Of a stretch of 64,000 nt of DNA, positions 26,813 to 35,611 are shown piece by piece. Location of the stretch: positions 124,001 to 188,000 of the forward strand of contig DRFI01000031.1 in the NCBI GenBank assembly GCA_011050675.1. Direction: 5' to 3'. Numbering within the stretch: position 1 is the first letter of the stretch; the number at the start of each line of letters is the position of its first letter. The translations under genes were made by a program, and so were the position numbers. This stretch comes from Maribacter sp. (GTDB taxonomy: Bacteria > Bacteroidota > Bacteroidia > Flavobacteriales > Flavobacteriaceae). Below the pieces are notes generated by a model, which saw only the letters and a list, made by a program, of their open reading frames with translations, was not told the DNA's origin and did no database searches.

Positions 26813-28147
26813 CTATTTTATCTGTATGGTTTCTTTTTTTCTTTTGATGTCTTCTATGTTCTTTTCGAATGCTTTTACCGTATTAATGTCTTCAATAACT
26901 ACATGCATACCAACTTCACAATGAATTCCCTCATAACTGATATCGGGCATGTTTTTAAATTTAGGAATATTTACATTATCGAGAAAAATGAATTGGGTGG
27001 GGGTAAAATTATAAGAGCAGTAGATAAGTAAATTGTCTATGATTATAAATTTAGAATGTAAACTTTCATTAACGAAATATTGAATATTCTTGGTTTTCGT
27101 AAGCTCGCCATAAAATATTTGGAATTTACTAGTATTGGTGGGTTTTCTAAATTTGATATCCTTAAATTTTTCCTTATCCTCGGTTAAAGGCGCAAATGTT
27201 TGTGATAGAAAAGTTACGCTTACCCCAGTATTTGCCATATTAATTACGGTGCCTAAAATACCTTGTCGTGTTTCATTTTCTTTAATTACGGAATGATGTT
27301 TAGCATTAAATTGATAATTAAATGCAGCCAAGTGTTGTGCGCAAATGATAATTCTTTCTTTAGCTGATAAAATGTATTTTGCTAATGTAGCATCTAAAAT
27401 GTTGGCAGAATTATAATAGAACGGGGATGTAATGAATATAGAACTCGATTCTTTGAAATCTATTTTTTCATATGAATTGCAAGAAGTGTTCAATGATTCA
27501 TTATAATCTTTAATATGGGTAGAATTAGCTAAAAGATGCTTGTAAAAATCTTTAGTAGGTTCTTCATAATTAGGTTCGTCCTCAATACATACCATAGATT
27601 CGTGTTTAACCAAATCTCTAACAGCTAAATTAGAGGAACTTAACAGCAGTATAAATCCGTCTTTCTTTTTTATGTAAGCAGATTTTATGTGTAATGAATA
27701 CGGTAAGGAACCCCTTGAAAATTTATTGATATATGCACTGCGTACATATAAATGAGAGAAAAAATATACATTAAAATTAGGATGTATTTTTGAGTGGTAC
27801 GCCTCACTAAATATTTTTCGAGCCAAAGAATATTTAGTGAAACTATCATTACTTTTCTTACCTGTTTCTAAATTTTCTAATGGTTGAGGCTTGGTATTAT
27901 CATAACCTTCTAAAGGAATTGTAATTACATTTACTTTGATTCCACTTTCCGAAATATTTTTTAGGTATTTATGTAAAAGGCTGTTGTTGTAGAGATACCA
28001 TGATATATTAATTTCTTCGATATCATTTTTTTGCTGTTCAATAGTTTCAATAAGTTTTTGAAGCAATAATGGAGAGCCACCTTGATCATAAAAATCGAAT
28101 TTATTCTTATAATTTTCAGGGGAATCAAAAAATGATTTAAAAGGCAT
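26813..28147 (-). CDS. Phospholipase D-fold protein, candidate restriction endonuclease
   Basis: The 444-residue protein shows a complete HKD motif, LHSKFIIID (about residue 363, HxKxxxxD), followed by YCSYNFTPTQF. An earlier half has a degenerate copy, LHIKSAYIKKKDGFILLLSSSNLA (about 152), where the Asp is displaced. One good and one weak HKD suggests either a single composite site or a dimer, as in PLD-type restriction enzymes such as BfiI and the NgoFVII family. No signal peptide or membrane segment is seen, so a lipid-degrading secreted enzyme is less likely. Position beside a C5 methyltransferase supports a nuclease role, which remains inferred. Confidence 0.7.
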   Translation of the reverse strand: MPFKSFFDSPENYKNKFDFYDQGGSPLLLQKLIETIEQQKNDIEEINISWYLYNNSLLHKYLKNISESGIKVNVITIPLEGYDNTKPQPLENLETGKKSNDSFTKYSLARKIFSEAYHSKIHPNFNVYFFSHLYVRSAYINKFSRGSLPYSLHIKSAYIKKKDGFILLLSSSNLAVRDLVKHESMVCIEDEPNYEEPTKDFYKHLLANSTHIKDYNESLNTSCNSYEKIDFKESSSIFITSPFYYNSANILDATLAKYILSAKERIIICAQHLAAFNYQFNAKHHSVIKENETRQGILGTVINMANTGVSVTFLSQTFAPLTEDKEKFKDIKFRKPTNTSKFQIFYGELTKTKNIQYFVNESLHSKFIIIDNLLIYCSYNFTPTQFIFLDNVNIPKFKNMPDISYEGIHCEVGMHVVIEDINTVKAFEKNIEDIKRKKETIQIK

Positions 28148-28323
28148 ATAAGTATGTTGTTCTTTTAATAATCGGGCAGCTATTTAGTTCTCTATTTAAA
28201 GATGGGGGTTACTTAAGTTGAAACAAAAGGTTGAGTTCTAAAGATAAGTATCTAATTAGTTTTTAATGATTTATCTCAACTTAAATCTTTTAGGACACTA
28301 TCTTTTGTCTTTGTTTTTAGAAT

Positions 28324-28344
28324 GGCATCTATAATTTAGATGCC
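28324..28344 (+). terminator. Possible terminator hairpin
   Basis: GGCATCTA and TAGATGCC form a perfect 8-bp stem around TAATT, followed by TCTTTT on the plus strand. No plus-strand gene ends nearby, so it may serve a lost gene or another purpose. Confidence 0.45.
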
Positions 28345-28458
28345 TCTTTTGGCCAATATTTAATCATCGCTTTTAGCTTATTTTGAACTAGTTAAATTCT
28401 TTGAAAATATAATATTTGTGTATCTAATTTAGTATTACTTTTCCGCCTTCAAATTTTA

Positions 28459-28491
28459 GGGTAATTAACTGTTTTTAGAGGTTAATTACCC
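28459..28491 (+). promoter_or_regulatory. Hairpin in the leader of the PiT-like gene
   Basis: GGGTAATTAAC (28459-28469) pairs perfectly over 11 bp with GTTAATTACCC (28481-28491). It is followed by TTCGTTTT and lies 28 bases before the ATG. It could act as an attenuator or as a terminator of upstream transcription. Confidence 0.5.
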
Positions 28492-28519
28492 TTCGTTTTA
28501 GATTGATTTGATAAGTATA

Positions 28520-29473
28520 ATGGAGCAATATGTAATTTATTTAGGTTTTCTTGTTGCAGCTTATGCTGTAATAGCAAATGATGTTATTCAAACATTAGGA
28601 ACGTTTATGACTTCAAATGCAGGAGTTAAGTGGTGGTTGCTATGGGGTTTTGCAGGAACTATTTTGACGGTTACCTTAGTTTATGGCTGGTATATTAATG
28701 GCGGAGATGTTTCTTACGGTAGACTCTCAAATATACCTATGCCAGATCCTTTGCCTTGGTGGTATTTATTGGCTCCAATTTCTTTAATGGTCATAACCCG
28801 TTTTGGAATACCTGCAAGTACGACATTTATGATTTTAAGTGTTTTTTCTTCAAGTCAATTGATAGAGAAAATGATTTTAAAATCTGTTTTCGGCTATTCT
28901 TTAGCATTTGTTTCGGCCTTCGTATTGTATTTGTTTCTGACTAAGAAGTTTGAATCCCCTGCATCTATTCGATTAATGGACAAGAAAAAACAAAGACCCT
29001 ATTGGTTAGTGGCTCAATGGTTTTCAACAGGGTTTTTATGGTCTCAATGGTTGATACAAGATTTTGCTAATATTTTTGTTTTTCTACCTAGGCAATTATC
29101 GCTGTATGAGTTGGTGTTCTCTTTAGGTATTATTCTGCTTATTATGGCGTATATATTTAATTCTAAAGGAGGAAAAATTCAAAATATTGTTAATCAAAAA
29201 TCAAATACACAGCATATTCGTTCTGCAACTATAATAGATGCTTGTTATGGACTGTTATTATACTTTTTCACTACAATGAGCACAATACCCATGAGCACTA
29301 CTTGGGCATTTATTGGGATTTTGGCAGGTAGAGAAATAGCCATAAGCTATCGCTTAAAAAAAGGGCAATTAAAAAAGACTTACCGTATGTTGGTAAATGA
29401 TTTTGCCAAGGTTAACATGGGTCTTTTCGTCAGTATTTTAATAGCTTATCTAATTCAGTTTCTTAAAGGTTGA
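28520..29473 (+). CDS. PiT-like (inorganic phosphate transporter-type) membrane protein
   Basis: A 317-residue polytopic protein starting at the ATG of MEQYVIYLGFLVA; an in-frame TTG 12 bases upstream is less likely. Two related halves carry the inverted-repeat signatures of the PiT/PHO4 family: AVIANDVIQTLGTFMTS with RFGIPASTTFMILSVF, and QDFANIFVFLPRQ with STIPMSTTWAFIGILAGREIA. Classic PiT proteins have GANDVANAFG and PVSTTH, so this is a divergent member. The transported ion (phosphate or other) is not certain. It is flanked by long non-coding stretches on both sides and seems to be transcribed alone. Confidence 0.7.
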   Translation: MEQYVIYLGFLVAAYAVIANDVIQTLGTFMTSNAGVKWWLLWGFAGTILTVTLVYGWYINGGDVSYGRLSNIPMPDPLPWWYLLAPISLMVITRFGIPASTTFMILSVFSSSQLIEKMILKSVFGYSLAFVSAFVLYLFLTKKFESPASIRLMDKKKQRPYWLVAQWFSTGFLWSQWLIQDFANIFVFLPRQLSLYELVFSLGIILLIMAYIFNSKGGKIQNIVNQKSNTQHIRSATIIDACYGLLLYFFTTMSTIPMSTTWAFIGILAGREIAISYRLKKGQLKKTYRMLVNDFAKVNMGLFVSILIAYLIQFLKG

Positions 29474-29970
29474 TTAATTTTCTATCTCAAAATCATGCCT
29501 AATAGCAATTCTAATAGGTTACAATAAGTCATTTTTTTTAATGATTTATAAACGGATTTGCATCAACTCAGGTTATAAATATCTTTAGAATTTTTTGTTT
29601 GATATTGACGATATGCTAAAAGAATATCGAAAAATCACCTTGAATACTGCTTTAATTTTAAACTGGTTGGCATGCCTTAAAAGGTTGTGTTTCATAGACT
29701 TTATTTCTGCTGATAGTATTAAGTGGAAAGCTTGGTGATGCTAATATCTTCTGTATTATAAGATTGTTATTTATTGAATTAATCTATGTATATGTGGAAA
29801 GGTTTTAAGATTCTTCCTTTGATTTGATGTTAAATTGGCTCCGTTTAATAAATAATTTGGTTGAGGTATTAAAATAATATTTATATTCGTTAACGTTAAC
29901 GAAGATGTTATAATTCATAATAATGTTAAATAATTATCATATTAATAAATTTTATTGAAATTAATTCTAA
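29474..29970. other. Long intergenic region upstream of the DUF1080 operon
   Basis: No gene is supported in these 497 bases. The only clear element is the 18-bp palindrome at 29886-29903, 67 bases before the operon start. Confidence 0.6.
29886..29903. promoter_or_regulatory. LacI-type operator palindrome upstream of the DUF1080 operon
   Basis: TTCGTTAACGTTAACGAA is a perfect 18-bp palindrome with a central CG, the shape expected of LacI-family operators. It lies 67 bases before the first gene of an operon that ends with a LacI-type regulator. A related site precedes susC. Binding by that regulator is inferred. Confidence 0.78.
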
Positions 29971-31344
29971 ATGAGGAAGTGTAAAATATTATTGGTTTTT
30001 GTTGTCTTTGGGTTAACTGCAACTATTTCTGCTCAAGATAATTGGGAAGTTTTATTTAATGGAAAGGATTTGAAAAATTTTAACCAATTAAATGGGAATG
30101 CCAAATATGAAATAAAGAATAATGAATTAATAGGTACTTCAAAATTAAATACGCCTAATAGTTTTATGGCGACCAAGAAAAAGTATGGCGACTTTATTCT
30201 TGAGTTTGAGGTCTTTGTTGAGAATGGACTAAATTCTGGAGTACAATTTAGAAGTATTAGTTCGCCTTCTATTATGAAAGGCAGAGTTCATGGTTACCAA
30301 TGTGAAATTGAAACGAGTTCAAGAAAGTGGTCTGGCGGAATATATGATGAGGCAAGAAACGGTTGGCTTTATCCATTAAGCAGAAATAATAAGGGTCAAA
30401 ATGCTTTTGTACCTGGTCAGTGGAATCATTATCGTATAGAAGCCATAGGGTCAATTATTCGAACTTGGGTTAATAATGTACAATGTGCGAATCTGATTGA
30501 TGAAACTACAGCAGAAGGTTTTATAGCCTTTCAAGTACATGGTATAGGAGATAAAAGCTTAGAGGGAAAAACCGTGCGATGGCGAAATATTAATATCCAA
30601 ACGATAGACTTGAAAGAATCTATGAAACCTGTGGATGTTGATGTGCCTGAAATAAGTTATTTGGACAATCAATTGACTGTTAATGAACAAAGAACTGGAT
30701 GGCGTTTTCTTTGGGATGGAAAAAGTACTAAAGGTTGGCGTGGTGCAAAGCAGGATAATTTTCCTTCCAAAGGTTGGGAAATGAAAGATGGGGTGCTTAC
30801 CGTATTATCCTCCGGAGGTGAGGAATCTAATAATGGCGGGGATATTGTAACCACAGATTCATTTAGTGATTTTGAACTTAGCATAGATTTTAAAATTACT
30901 GAAGGTGCCAATAGTGGAGTCAAATATTTTGTGGATTCTGAACTAAATAAAGGTAAAGGTTCTGCCATTGGATTAGAGTTTCAGGTTTTGGACGATGAAA
31001 AACACCCTGACGCTAAAAAGGGTAAAAATGGTAACAGAACTGTAGGATCTTTATATGATTTAATTAGAGCAGAAAGTACCAGTAGTTCACGCGGCAAGAA
31101 TTTTAAGGGGGTTGGTGATTGGAACAACGCCCGCATTGTAGTAAAGGGAGGTAAAGTGGAGCATTGGCTCAATCAAGTAAAAGTAGTTGAATTTGATAGA
31201 TTCAGTCAAATGTTTAAGGCTTTGGTAGAGAAAAGTAAATATGAAAACTGGGAAAATTTTGGTCGCTTACCGCAGGGCTTGATTCTTTTACAGGATCATG
31301 GTGATGAGGTATCATTTAAGAATATTAAGATAAGAGAATTTTAA
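29971..31344 (+). CDS. Double DUF1080 (3-keto-disaccharide hydrolase-type) secreted protein
   Basis: The 457-residue protein has a signal peptide ending ISAQ (about residue 22) and two copies of the DUF1080 jelly-roll. The first starts NWEVLFNGKDLKNFNQLNG and ends TVRWRNINIQ (about residues 25-211); the second starts GWRFLWDGKSTKGWRG and ends VSFKNIKIREF (about 243-457). The family takes part in cleavage of 3-keto-glycosides after C3 oxidation, acting by elimination and hydration, and is related to GH16-like folds. It is the first gene after the palindromic operator and probably works in the periplasm with the next oxidoreductase. The substrate glycan is unknown. Confidence 0.85.
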   Translation: MRKCKILLVFVVFGLTATISAQDNWEVLFNGKDLKNFNQLNGNAKYEIKNNELIGTSKLNTPNSFMATKKKYGDFILEFEVFVENGLNSGVQFRSISSPSIMKGRVHGYQCEIETSSRKWSGGIYDEARNGWLYPLSRNNKGQNAFVPGQWNHYRIEAIGSIIRTWVNNVQCANLIDETTAEGFIAFQVHGIGDKSLEGKTVRWRNINIQTIDLKESMKPVDVDVPEISYLDNQLTVNEQRTGWRFLWDGKSTKGWRGAKQDNFPSKGWEMKDGVLTVLSSGGEESNNGGDIVTTDSFSDFELSIDFKITEGANSGVKYFVDSELNKGKGSAIGLEFQVLDDEKHPDAKKGKNGNRTVGSLYDLIRAESTSSSRGKNFKGVGDWNNARIVVKGGKVEHWLNQVKVVEFDRFSQMFKALVEKSKYENWENFGRLPQGLILLQDHGDEVSFKNIKIREF

Positions 31345-31354
31345 ATTATAAATC

Positions 31355-32713
31355 ATGGAAAATAAAAGACGAAATTTTATTAAGAAAACGTCTCTGGCAG
31401 CAGGAGGAATTTTTTTAGGTGCTAATGCAATGAGTGCTAGTAGTTATAGAAAAATAATTGGGTCAAACGACCGAGTTAGAGTTGGTGTTGTAGGTTTTTC
31501 AAATAGAGTTAAAGGAGCATTGATACCAGCTTTTAATGGTCATAGTAAAGCACAAAATTTTGAAATTGTAGGTGTTTCGGATATATGGAATAGACGTAGA
31601 GATGAGGGCTCTGCTTTTATAAAAGAAGTAACGGGTAATAAAATAAAACAGTGGCGTAACAATGAGGAAATGTACGCTGATAATAAGATTGATGCTGCTA
31701 TTATTTCTACTGCAGATTTTCAGCATGCACTACATACAGTACAAGCTGCCAATGCTAAAAAAGATGTGTATTGTGAAAAACCATTTGCTGAAACAATGGC
31801 AGATGCGCGAATTGGTATGAAAGCTGTTAAGGAATCTGGTATTGTTTTTCAAATAGGTTCACAAAGAAGAAGTGGGAACAATTACCACGCGGCCAACGAT
31901 TATATAAAGTCTGGTAAATTTGGGGATATTGTAATGGTAGAAATGACCTGGAATGTAAACCAACCAGGTAGATGGCGATTACCAAAACTTACAAGTGAAA
32001 TTAGAGAATCTGATACAGATTGGAAACGGTATCAAATGAATAGACCGGAAGCAGCTTGGGATCCAAGAAAATATTTAGAGTATAGACTATTCTGGCCGTA
32101 TTCTTCAGGTATACCAGGACAATGGATGTCGCATCAAATTGATACTGTACATTGGTTTTCTGGATTGAACCACCCAAGAAGTGTTGCCGCAAATGGAGGC
32201 ATCTATTTATGGAAAGATGGACGTAGAAACTTTGATACTATGTCAGCCGTTTTTGATTATGGTCCAGCTGATGATTTAAGTTCTGGTTTTCAAGTAACCT
32301 ATTCATCTAGATTTACTAATTCTGCAGGAGGTACTAAAGAAATATATTATTCTAACGGTGGAGAGTTGAATCTTGATACTAACAAGGTGAGTGATAATGG
32401 TGGGTTAGATGAAAGACATGCTAGTGGAATGGGTATGAAACCAAATAAGTTGGAAGGTTTTAACTTAAGTGATAATGCACCTAAGGTTGTAACTTCAGCA
32501 AATACAGGTGCAGATGATATGACCTCAATGCATATGTTAAATTGGATGGAGTGTGTTCGTAGTCGTAAAACAACAAATGGACCTATAGAAGCGGGTTATA
32601 ACCATTCTATTGCAAATATTATGACAACGGCCGCCCTAAGAACTGGTTTAAAAGCAACTTTTGATGAGAAGACTCAAAATGTTTTGGCAGGCGGACAAGT
32701 TTTTCAATATTAA
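31355..32713 (+). CDS. Tat-exported Gfo/Idh/MocA family oxidoreductase
   Basis: The 452-residue protein opens with a twin-arginine signal (NKRRNFIKKTSLAAGGIFLG), so it should be exported folded with its cofactor. The Rossmann part has RVGVVGFSNRVKGALIPA (about residue 42) and the Gfo/Idh/MocA signature VYCEKPFAETMADARIGM near residue 134, with the Lys-Pro pair. The C-terminal substrate domain contains SHQIDTVHWFSG. It is expected to oxidise a sugar at C3 with NAD-type cofactor, creating the 3-keto-glycosides that DUF1080 proteins attack. It lies 10 bases after the first gene. Confidence 0.9.
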   Translation: MENKRRNFIKKTSLAAGGIFLGANAMSASSYRKIIGSNDRVRVGVVGFSNRVKGALIPAFNGHSKAQNFEIVGVSDIWNRRRDEGSAFIKEVTGNKIKQWRNNEEMYADNKIDAAIISTADFQHALHTVQAANAKKDVYCEKPFAETMADARIGMKAVKESGIVFQIGSQRRSGNNYHAANDYIKSGKFGDIVMVEMTWNVNQPGRWRLPKLTSEIRESDTDWKRYQMNRPEAAWDPRKYLEYRLFWPYSSGIPGQWMSHQIDTVHWFSGLNHPRSVAANGGIYLWKDGRRNFDTMSAVFDYGPADDLSSGFQVTYSSRFTNSAGGTKEIYYSNGGELNLDTNKVSDNGGLDERHASGMGMKPNKLEGFNLSDNAPKVVTSANTGADDMTSMHMLNWMECVRSRKTTNGPIEAGYNHSIANIMTTAALRTGLKATFDEKTQNVLAGGQVFQY

Positions 32714-32725
32714 AAATAACTTGAT

Positions 32726-33805
32726 ATGTTTAAAATAAAATATGCTTTCTTTCTAATTGTTACAATTCTTTTTATGTCATGTAAAGAGAAGAAAGAGACC
32801 GTTGTGGACGGTAATTCTTCAGATATAAATGGTGTTGAAAATCCAGAAATTACTTTTAGTCATGATGAAGAGAATAAAAAAATTGAGGTTAGAATAAATG
32901 GCAAATTATTTACTAATTACGTTTATGATGGTCAAACCCCAAAACCAATTTTATATCCTATTGTTACAAAAAGTGGAAAAACAGTTACCAGAGGATTCCC
33001 TTTTGAATCTCGGCCGAGTGAACGTGTAGATCATCCACATCATGCCGGACTTTGGTTTAATTATGGTGATGTGAACGGATTGGATTTTTGGAATAATTCC
33101 TATGCAATACCAGATGATGAAAAACAAAAATACGGTAGTATTATTCATGAAGAATTAATAAGCATGGATGAAGATAAAGGTTCCATTACAGTAAAAGCCG
33201 TTTGGCAATCTCCTACTAAGGTCGATTTATTGGAAGAAACTACACAATTTGTTTTTTCAGAAGTAGATAATACTCGAATTATTGATAGAATAACTACTCT
33301 AAAAGCGTTAGAAAAAGTTGCTTTCAATGATAATAAAGAAGGTATGTTGGGTATTAGAGTTGCACGTGAATTAGAAATGCCTTCTGATAAACCTGCTGAA
33401 TTTACTGATGCTGAAGGAAATGTAACTGAAGTTAAGGTTTTAAATAACGAAGGGGTTCATGGTAATTATTTTGCTAGTGGTGGTTTAACAGGTGATGATG
33501 TGTGGGGTACAAGAAACGAATGGGTAAAGCTTGAAAGTGATATAAAAGGAGAACCTGTTTCCGTAACTATTATTGATAATAAAAATAATGTAGGCTTCCC
33601 TACCTATTGGCATGCTCGAGGTTATGGTCTATTTGCGGCTAATACTTTAGGTCAAGCTGCTTTTTCTGAAGAAAAAGAGGCTCTAAATTTTAAATTGAAA
33701 GAAGGAGAATCAACCACTTTTAAATATCGAATTCTTATTCATAATGGTACAATACTTAAAAAGGAAGAAATAGCTAAATCGTTTAATGAATTTAATCAAC
33801 TGTAA
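32726..33805 (+). CDS. DUF6807 (PmoA-related) lipoprotein
   Basis: The 359-residue protein has a lipoprotein signal ending FMSC (Cys19) and KEKKE. The body has features of the DUF6807 family found in sugar-use loci: RPSERVDHPHHAGLWFNYGDVNG (a His-rich loop near residue 95) and FPTYWHARGYGLFAANTLGQ near 291. Members are commonly found with DUF1080 and Gfo/Idh/MocA genes; the biochemical activity is not established. The next gene starts 1 base after its stop. Confidence 0.82.
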   Translation: MFKIKYAFFLIVTILFMSCKEKKETVVDGNSSDINGVENPEITFSHDEENKKIEVRINGKLFTNYVYDGQTPKPILYPIVTKSGKTVTRGFPFESRPSERVDHPHHAGLWFNYGDVNGLDFWNNSYAIPDDEKQKYGSIIHEELISMDEDKGSITVKAVWQSPTKVDLLEETTQFVFSEVDNTRIIDRITTLKALEKVAFNDNKEGMLGIRVARELEMPSDKPAEFTDAEGNVTEVKVLNNEGVHGNYFASGGLTGDDVWGTRNEWVKLESDIKGEPVSVTIIDNKNNVGFPTYWHARGYGLFAANTLGQAAFSEEKEALNFKLKEGESTTFKYRILIHNGTILKKEEIAKSFNEFNQL

Positions 33806-33806
33806 T

Positions 33807-34412
33807 ATGAAAAATGTTCTTGTTCTTCTATTTTTTATCAGTTCATTAGTATCTTTTGGTCAATTTAATGATGATACACAATGGAATACGATTTTTGATG
33901 GAAATGGTTTAGAAGAATGGGAAATACCTAAAAATAATGTATGGTGGTCTATAGAAGAGGACGTGCTTTGGGCAAAAAGTGATCCAGAAAAAATTGGTTC
34001 CATATTGTGGACAAAACAGAAATACAGAGATTTTGTAGTTCAATTAGATTTTAAGTATGGTGACGGTATTGTTGATACCGGTATTTTTATGCGTGGTGAG
34101 GACAGTAAGAATGTACAAGTGCAGATTGGGGAATCTGGCTCTTTGAAAAGAGATATGACCGCATCTCCATATATACCTTCTTTAGGATACCCTAAAGAAG
34201 CAGAGGGAATTAAAGATTTATTAAAATTAAATGATTGGAATACTATAAAAGCAAGGGCTATAGGTGATACATATACCGTTTGGTTAAATGGAGAAAAAGT
34301 GATGACTTACCAACTTGAAAATGCAAACCTTACTGGACCTATTGGTATTCAATTACATCCTAGTAAAGAAATGACTGTACAGTTCAAAAACATAATTGTT
34401 GCTGAGTTGTAA
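33807..34412 (+). CDS. Single-domain DUF1080 secreted protein
   Basis: Taking the ATG at 33807, one base after the previous stop, gives a 201-residue protein with a clean signal peptide (KNVLVLLFFISSLVSFGQ). An in-frame ATG at 33786 would put seven odd residues before it. One DUF1080 domain fills the rest: TQWNTIFDGNGLEEWE, DFVVQLDFKYGDGIVDTGIF and GPIGIQLHPSKEMTVQFKNI. It is a second, shorter relative of the first gene of this operon and may handle a different linkage or step. Substrate unknown. Confidence 0.85.
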   Translation: MKNVLVLLFFISSLVSFGQFNDDTQWNTIFDGNGLEEWEIPKNNVWWSIEEDVLWAKSDPEKIGSILWTKQKYRDFVVQLDFKYGDGIVDTGIFMRGEDSKNVQVQIGESGSLKRDMTASPYIPSLGYPKEAEGIKDLLKLNDWNTIKARAIGDTYTVWLNGEKVMTYQLENANLTGPIGIQLHPSKEMTVQFKNIIVAEL

Positions 34413-34488
34413 TATAGATTTTCCCATTATAATTTTAATGGGTTAATATAGAATAGTACCTTATCGCTGAAAATTTAATCTTCTAGAA

Positions 34489-35532
34489 TTGAGTATAGGT
34501 ATAAAGCAAATCGCTAAGTTAGCCAATGTCTCTATTGGTACCGTTGACCGTGTTTTACATAAACGCGGGGGGGTTTCGAAGGAAACAGAAGATAAGATAT
34601 TGAAGATTATAGCTAAAAATGGCTATCAAAGAAATACAATGGCGAGTAGATTAAAACTAGCCTCTGTAAAGAAAATTAAGTTTGCCATTCTTCTACCAGA
34701 AGCTACTTCTAATTCTAATTATTGGGATTTGCCAAAGAAGGGAATTTCTAAAGCACTGAAAGAGTTAAAGGAATTCGGTGTGAAAGCAGATTATTACAAG
34801 TTTTCTGGTTCCTCATCTGCCTCATTTCAAAAAAATTATGAACTTATTTTTTTAAAAAATTATGATGCCATCGTTACGGTTCCTTTTTTTGAAAAGGAAT
34901 GTAATAGATTATTAGAAATTACCAAGAAAAGAAATATCCAAGTTGTTTTCTTGGATACCGAAATACAATTACAATATTCTACGAATTTCATTCGTCAGAA
35001 TTCTCACAAGGCCGGTATGGTGGCTGGGAGACTACTGTATGGGTTAGTGGGTGATCAAGGAATATATTTCATTGTAAATACAGTTAATGATAAAGGTATT
35101 CAAGTAAATAATAAACAGCGAGAAGACGGGTTTAGATCATTCTTTAAATCAATCGGTAAAAACGTGGCTATTAAAACTATTAACCATCCTTTAAATGATG
35201 TTTTAAAGATGACTGAAGAGATGGAATCTTGGTTTAAAGGCGATAGTTCAAAAGGTATTTTTGTTACCAACTCAAGAGCTCATTTGATCCCAAAAATTCT
35301 TTCAATTTATGCAATCAGCAATACTTTTTTATTAGGTTTTGATTTGAACAAAAAGAATTTGGAATACTTGAAGAATGGTCAAATTAATTTTTTAATTAAT
35401 CAACAACCTAAATATCAGGGCTACGTTTCTATTAAAAATCTTTTTAACTCCTTAACAAAACAAGATGATTCTGAACTTAATCTTGATATTCCTGTTGAGA
35501 TTATAGTCAAAGAGCACTTTGCTACACCATAA
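34489..35532 (+). CDS. LacI-family transcriptional regulator of the glycan locus
   Basis: The 347-residue regulator begins at TTG and has the LacI helix-turn-helix at the very start (IGIKQIAKLANVSIGTVDRVLHKRGG), a hinge with YQRNTMASRLKLAS, and a periplasmic-binding-protein-like effector domain (KFAILLPEA, IVTVPFFEK, VFLDTE, GIFVTNSRA, LLGFDLN). It lies at the end of the forward operon and next to the convergent susD. The palindromes at 29886 and 40564 are its likely sites, so it probably represses both operons until a sugar ligand binds. Confidence 0.92.
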   Translation: MSIGIKQIAKLANVSIGTVDRVLHKRGGVSKETEDKILKIIAKNGYQRNTMASRLKLASVKKIKFAILLPEATSNSNYWDLPKKGISKALKELKEFGVKADYYKFSGSSSASFQKNYELIFLKNYDAIVTVPFFEKECNRLLEITKKRNIQVVFLDTEIQLQYSTNFIRQNSHKAGMVAGRLLYGLVGDQGIYFIVNTVNDKGIQVNNKQREDGFRSFFKSIGKNVAIKTINHPLNDVLKMTEEMESWFKGDSSKGIFVTNSRAHLIPKILSIYAISNTFLLGFDLNKKNLEYLKNGQINFLINQQPKYQGYVSIKNLFNSLTKQDDSELNLDIPVEIIVKEHFATP

Positions 35533-35541
35533 ATTTTAATG

Positions 35542-35577
35542 AAAAAATCCTCCCATTTTTAAAATAATGGGAGGATC
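35542..35577 (-). terminator. Terminator of the susC-susD operon
   Basis: ATCCTCCCATT (35547-35557) pairs with AATGGGAGGAT (35566-35576), an 11-bp stem. On the minus strand the stem is followed by six T. It lies 35 bases after the susD stop and may also slow transcription from the convergent lacI side. Confidence 0.82.
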
Positions 35578-35611
35578 AAACTAAAATTAAAACTAACTCA
35601 ATTAAAATTGT

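Larger units (their letters stand above)
28148..28519. other. Gene-free stretch with several inverted repeats
   Basis: No coding frame is visible. Three inverted repeats lie here: TTAAGTTGA (28213-28221) with TCAACTTAA (28276-28284), and two hairpins listed separately. The region separates the restriction-modification pair from the PiT-like gene and probably holds divergent promoters. Confidence 0.5.
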
